A stretch of 13,628 nt of DNA from Campylobacterota bacterium (GTDB lineage Bacteria > Campylobacterota > Campylobacteria > Campylobacterales > SZUA-545). The stretch is from positions 1-13,628 of the forward strand of contig PWVP01000210.1 in the NCBI GenBank assembly GCA_003561815.1. The letters are read 5' to 3'. Below, piece by piece: positions 11,850 through 13,628 of this stretch (positions are counted from its first letter, which is position 1; the number at the start of each line of letters is the position of its first letter). Both the position numbers and the translations under genes were made by a program. Below the pieces are notes generated by a model. The model ran no database searches and was not told the origin of the DNA. It saw only the letters and a program-made list of their open reading frames with translations.

Positions 11850-12306
11850 AGAGCCGGTGACCCTTCTGCTGCTTAGCGTGGCCTCGCCGATACAGATTGG
11901 ACTCTACGATCGCAGCGGCCAGCGGATTGAGGCATTTAGCTATGAACAGAAGGCGAGCGCGGTGCTCTACTCCGCCTTTGAGGCGATCGAGGGGCGTTTT
12001 GAGATCACCGCGCTGGCCTACGCGAGGGGGCCGGGGAGCTTTATGGGGCTTAAGCTCGGGTTTGTCTTTTTAAGAAGCTACGCGATTGTCAAGGGGTTGC
12101 CGATGTATGCAGCCGATAGCTTTCTGTTTAATGAAGGTGCACCGATCGGCGCATCGCGATCGCGCAGCTATGTGAAAGAGGGGGATCGCATCAGCATAAG
12201 AAGGCTAGAATCCCCCCCCAAAAGCGCCATGGCGCTACCCGATCGGCTCGACTGGAGCGCCATGGATGCGCCGCTGGAGCCGCTCTATATCCAGCCTGCT
12301 GTCTAA
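11842..12306 (+). CDS. tsaB: Short TsaB-like protein (YeaZ family)
   Basis: TsaB is the non-catalytic partner of TsaD in making the universal tRNA modification t6A37. The 154-residue product keeps the N-terminal half of the fold: a first strand LLLLSVASPIQIGLYD (8-23) and the signature ALAYARGPGSFMGLKLGFVF (56-75). It then deteriorates relative to E. coli TsaB, which is about 230 residues, lacking most of the C-terminal lobe. Short versions in this operon position appear usual for Campylobacterota. The start is probably TTG at 11842, because GGAG (11831-11834) sits 7 nt upstream inside lpxC; GTG at 11857 is an alternative. The final LEPLYIQPAV resembles the family's usual C-terminal end, so it is probably not a frameshift. 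Confidence 0.78.
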   Translation: MPKEPVTLLLLSVASPIQIGLYDRSGQRIEAFSYEQKASAVLYSAFEAIEGRFEITALAYARGPGSFMGLKLGFVFLRSYAIVKGLPMYAADSFLFNEGAPIGASRSRSYVKEGDRISIRRLESPPKSAMALPDRLDWSAMDAPLEPLYIQPAV

Positions 12307-12310
12307 AGGA
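12305..12310 (+). promoter_or_regulatory. Ribosome binding site fixing the TTG start of thrB
   Basis: AAAGGA lies 5 nt before TTG at 12316. The protein then begins MIITVPATSANLGPGFD, the exact conserved N-terminus of homoserine kinases, so TTG is the true start. Confidence 0.8.
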
Positions 12311-12315
12311 TCTGT

Positions 12316-13200
12316 TTGATTATCACCGTACCCGCCACCAGCGCCAATCTCGGTCCCGGCTTTGACTGTCTGGGGCTGGCGTTTGATTATCGCAACACCA
12401 TCGAGATTGTCCCCTCCAGCTTTTTCAGCGTCTCGGTCAAAGGCGAAGGGGCCCGGTTTCTCAAAACCCGCGGCGGCAATATCTTTCTCAATATCTTTAA
12501 CGAGGTGCATGAGAAGCTCACCGGCGATCGGGGGGTTTACCGGTTTCGGTTTGAAAACCGCATCCCCATCTCCCGGGGACTGGGCAGCTCCTCGGCGGTG
12601 ATTGTCTCGGCCATTACCGCCGCCTATGCGATGGCGGGTCAGCCGATCGATAAGGGGGCGATCTTAGATCGCGCCCTTATCTACGAGTCCCACCCGGATA
12701 ACATCGCACCGGCCACCCACGGCGGGTTTAATGTAGCCGTGGCCAAAAACGGCCATGTCAACTGCATCACGACGCCGATGGATACGCAGCTGCGAGCGGT
12801 GGTAGTGATTCCTGATAAGCCCATCTCCACCCGCGCTAGTCGCAACGCACTGCCGCGCAAACTGCCCCTGGCAGAGGCGGCGCAGAATGTGGGGCGCGCA
12901 TCGCTGATGGTGGCGGCGATGATGAACCGCCAGTACGACTTGCTGCGCGTGGCCAGTGAGGATCGCTACCACCAGCATGTGCGGATGAAGCTTCTGCCCG
13001 CGCTCTTTGGGGTCCAGAAAACCGCGCTGGAGAACGGCGCTTTGATGAGTACGCTATCGGGGAGCGGATCGAGCTTTTTCTCGCTGGCACAAGACCCGCA
13101 GAGTGCGGAGACGATCGCTTCGGCCATCAAGCGCCGCTTTGGCCGTTTTCGTGTGGAGATTTTCGAGTTTGACAACGACGGGGTGGCGGTTTCAGAGTAG
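12316..13200 (+). CDS. thrB: Homoserine kinase
   Basis: ThrB phosphorylates L-homoserine with ATP in the threonine pathway. The 294-residue cytoplasmic enzyme is a GHMP kinase. It has the N-terminal VPATSANLGPGFDCLG (5-20), the ATP-binding PISRGLGSSSAV loop (84-95), ESHPDNIAPATHGG (124-137) and the C-terminal LSGSGSS motif (247-253). Length and motifs are standard. The start codon is TTG, supported by AAAGGA five bases upstream and by the conserved protein start. It follows the tsaB stop by 9 bp. Downstream, a new promoter for ylxR begins 6 bp after its stop. The adjacent genes are not threonine-pathway genes; the position is a Campylobacterota syntenic feature. Confidence 0.96.
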   Translation: MIITVPATSANLGPGFDCLGLAFDYRNTIEIVPSSFFSVSVKGEGARFLKTRGGNIFLNIFNEVHEKLTGDRGVYRFRFENRIPISRGLGSSSAVIVSAITAAYAMAGQPIDKGAILDRALIYESHPDNIAPATHGGFNVAVAKNGHVNCITTPMDTQLRAVVVIPDKPISTRASRNALPRKLPLAEAAQNVGRASLMVAAMMNRQYDLLRVASEDRYHQHVRMKLLPALFGVQKTALENGALMSTLSGSGSSFFSLAQDPQSAETIASAIKRRFGRFRVEIFEFDNDGVAVSE

Positions 13201-13206
13201 TTGGGC

Positions 13207-13220
13207 TATAATCCGCGCCA
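13207..13220 (+). promoter_or_regulatory. ylxR-infB promoter, predicted leaderless or nearly so
   Basis: TATAAT at 13207-13212, preceded by GGGC, is 8 nt before the ATG at 13221. The predicted start is near 13219, leaving 0-2 nt of leader and no Shine-Dalgarno. It lies directly after the thrB stop codon. Confidence 0.6.
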
Positions 13221-13460
13221 ATGTCAAACCCTGTGCGAATGTGTATTGTCTGCCGTCGGCGCCTGTTGCAGCGAGAGCTGGTTCGATTGCAGTGCCAGAA
13301 AGAGGGAGTGCGCGCGTACAGTCACAGCGGGAGAAGCTTTTACATCTGTCCAGATTGTGTCGATTTACCGAAAACCCCTAAACAGATTGTGAAAACCTGC
13401 CGGATAAAGCAGCCCGACCTGGAGATGATTGCCAGGTCTCTAAAGGAGAGTATCCATTGA
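13221..13460 (+). CDS. ylxR: YlxR family RNA-binding protein (DUF448)
   Basis: This 79-residue protein has the YlxR pattern RMCIVCRRR at 6-14 and GRSFYICPDC at 37-46; the usual GRGAY is GRSFY here. YlxR proteins are small basic nucleic-acid-binding proteins encoded beside infB in many bacteria; roles in RNase P modulation or transcription have been proposed elsewhere. Two CxxC pairs (C8/C11 and C43/C46) could hold a zinc ion, which is an inference. The second ATG-proximal start is not needed, because the frame opens at 13221 right after the -10 box. Its TGA overlaps the TTG start of infB (TTGA), so the two are translationally coupled. Confidence 0.87.
   Translation: MSNPVRMCIVCRRRLLQRELVRLQCQKEGVRAYSHSGRSFYICPDCVDLPKTPKQIVKTCRIKQPDLEMIARSLKESIH
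13442..13449 (+). promoter_or_regulatory. infB ribosome binding site
   Basis: AAAGGAGA, 7 nt before TTG at 13457, is a strong Shine-Dalgarno that lies inside ylxR and fixes the TTG start of infB. Confidence 0.8.
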
Positions 13461-13628
13461 ATAAGGTCCGAATCAACGAGATTGCCCAGGAGGCAGCCAA
13501 AAAGCCCAAAGAGGTGCTTGACGCCTGCGAAGCGCTCGGTATCACCGCCAAGGCCCCCAGTAGCGCCGTCACACTGGAGCAGGCGGAGAAACTGATGGAG
13601 TATCTCATCAGCGGTGTGGGCCCCACCC
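13457..13628 (+). CDS. infB: Translation initiation factor IF-2, N-terminal fragment
   Basis: Only the first 57 codons are in the window; the gene runs off the right edge. The product begins MNKVRINEIAQEAAKKPKEV, the small N-terminal IF2_N-type domain typical of bacterial IF-2 (VRxxEIAxExxxxxKEVLxxxxxLGI). An EQAEKLMEYL helix then leads towards the variable linker. The GTPase domain lies outside the window. The start is TTG at 13457, supported by AAAGGAGA and by overlap with the ylxR stop (TTGA). IF-2 delivers initiator fMet-tRNA to the 30S subunit. The ylxR-infB linkage is widely conserved, which raises confidence despite the short fragment. Confidence 0.92.
   Translation, partial: MNKVRINEIAQEAAKKPKEVLDACEALGITAKAPSSAVTLEQAEKLMEYLISGVGPT

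Noticed and set aside
1..13628. tRNA, rRNA, CRISPR array, insertion sequence or riboswitch
   Set aside because: Reading the intergenic regions showed no tRNA-like cloverleaf, no regularly spaced repeats, no transposase, and no leader long enough for a riboswitch; the longest gap is about 110 bp.

Overview
The window reads as a chromosomal contig end from a free-living member of the Campylobacterota (Epsilonproteobacteria). The main evidence is the block minC-lpxC-short tsaB-thrB-ylxR-infB at the right end, the order I recall from Helicobacter/Campylobacter-type genomes (about HP1053 to HP1048 in H. pylori). GC content is high for that phylum (mid-to-upper 50s % by eye), and there is a CowN-type nitrogenase-protection gene. 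Together these suggest an environmental, possibly nitrogen-fixing lineage rather than a host-adapted one. The first 17 bases are not genomic: they match the 3' end of the Illumina TruSeq adapter, so position 18 is the real contig edge.

Layout. Positions 18-1225 hold two toxin-antitoxin modules on the minus strand: vapBC, cut by the contig edge, and a RelE-like pair. Positions 1328-2463 carry murB and cowN on the plus strand. Positions 2460-4127 run on the minus strand: a dinJ-yafQ module under a textbook palindromic promoter, an isochorismatase-like hydrolase and a DJ-1/PfpI protein. Positions 4193-6465 encode a Cache-domain histidine kinase and its OmpR-type response regulator, overlapping by 4 bp. 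A Phd-RelE module (6520-7099) and a YkgJ-family cysteine-cluster protein (7118-7732) follow. A minus-strand Hpt-REC-REC-GGDEF diguanylate cyclase (7729-9372) diverges from a DHH-DHHA1 nanoRNase/phosphodiesterase (9430-10389) across 57 bp. From there to the right edge is the housekeeping run minC, lpxC, tsaB, thrB, ylxR and infB (5' part only).

How the genes work together. The core cargo is envelope and division (murB, lpxC, minC), tRNA modification and translation (tsaB, ylxR, infB) and threonine synthesis (thrB). Signalling comes from one two-component pair and a c-di-GMP synthase placed head-to-head with a possible pGpG-degrading enzyme. Four toxin-antitoxin modules are slotted between these genes with no visible transposase or integrase.

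The genome is compact. Both convergent gene pairs share stop-codon bases, and operon genes overlap by 4-11 bp. At least five genes have a TATAAT-like -10 box only 6-8 nt before the start codon, which predicts leaderless or almost leaderless mRNAs. The palindrome CGATCG occurs roughly ten times more often than base composition predicts. I see no tRNA, rRNA, CRISPR array, insertion sequence or clear intrinsic terminator. There is no gene-free stretch over about 110 bases. I do not see strong evidence for a wholly new biological system; the more interesting points are regulatory and architectural.
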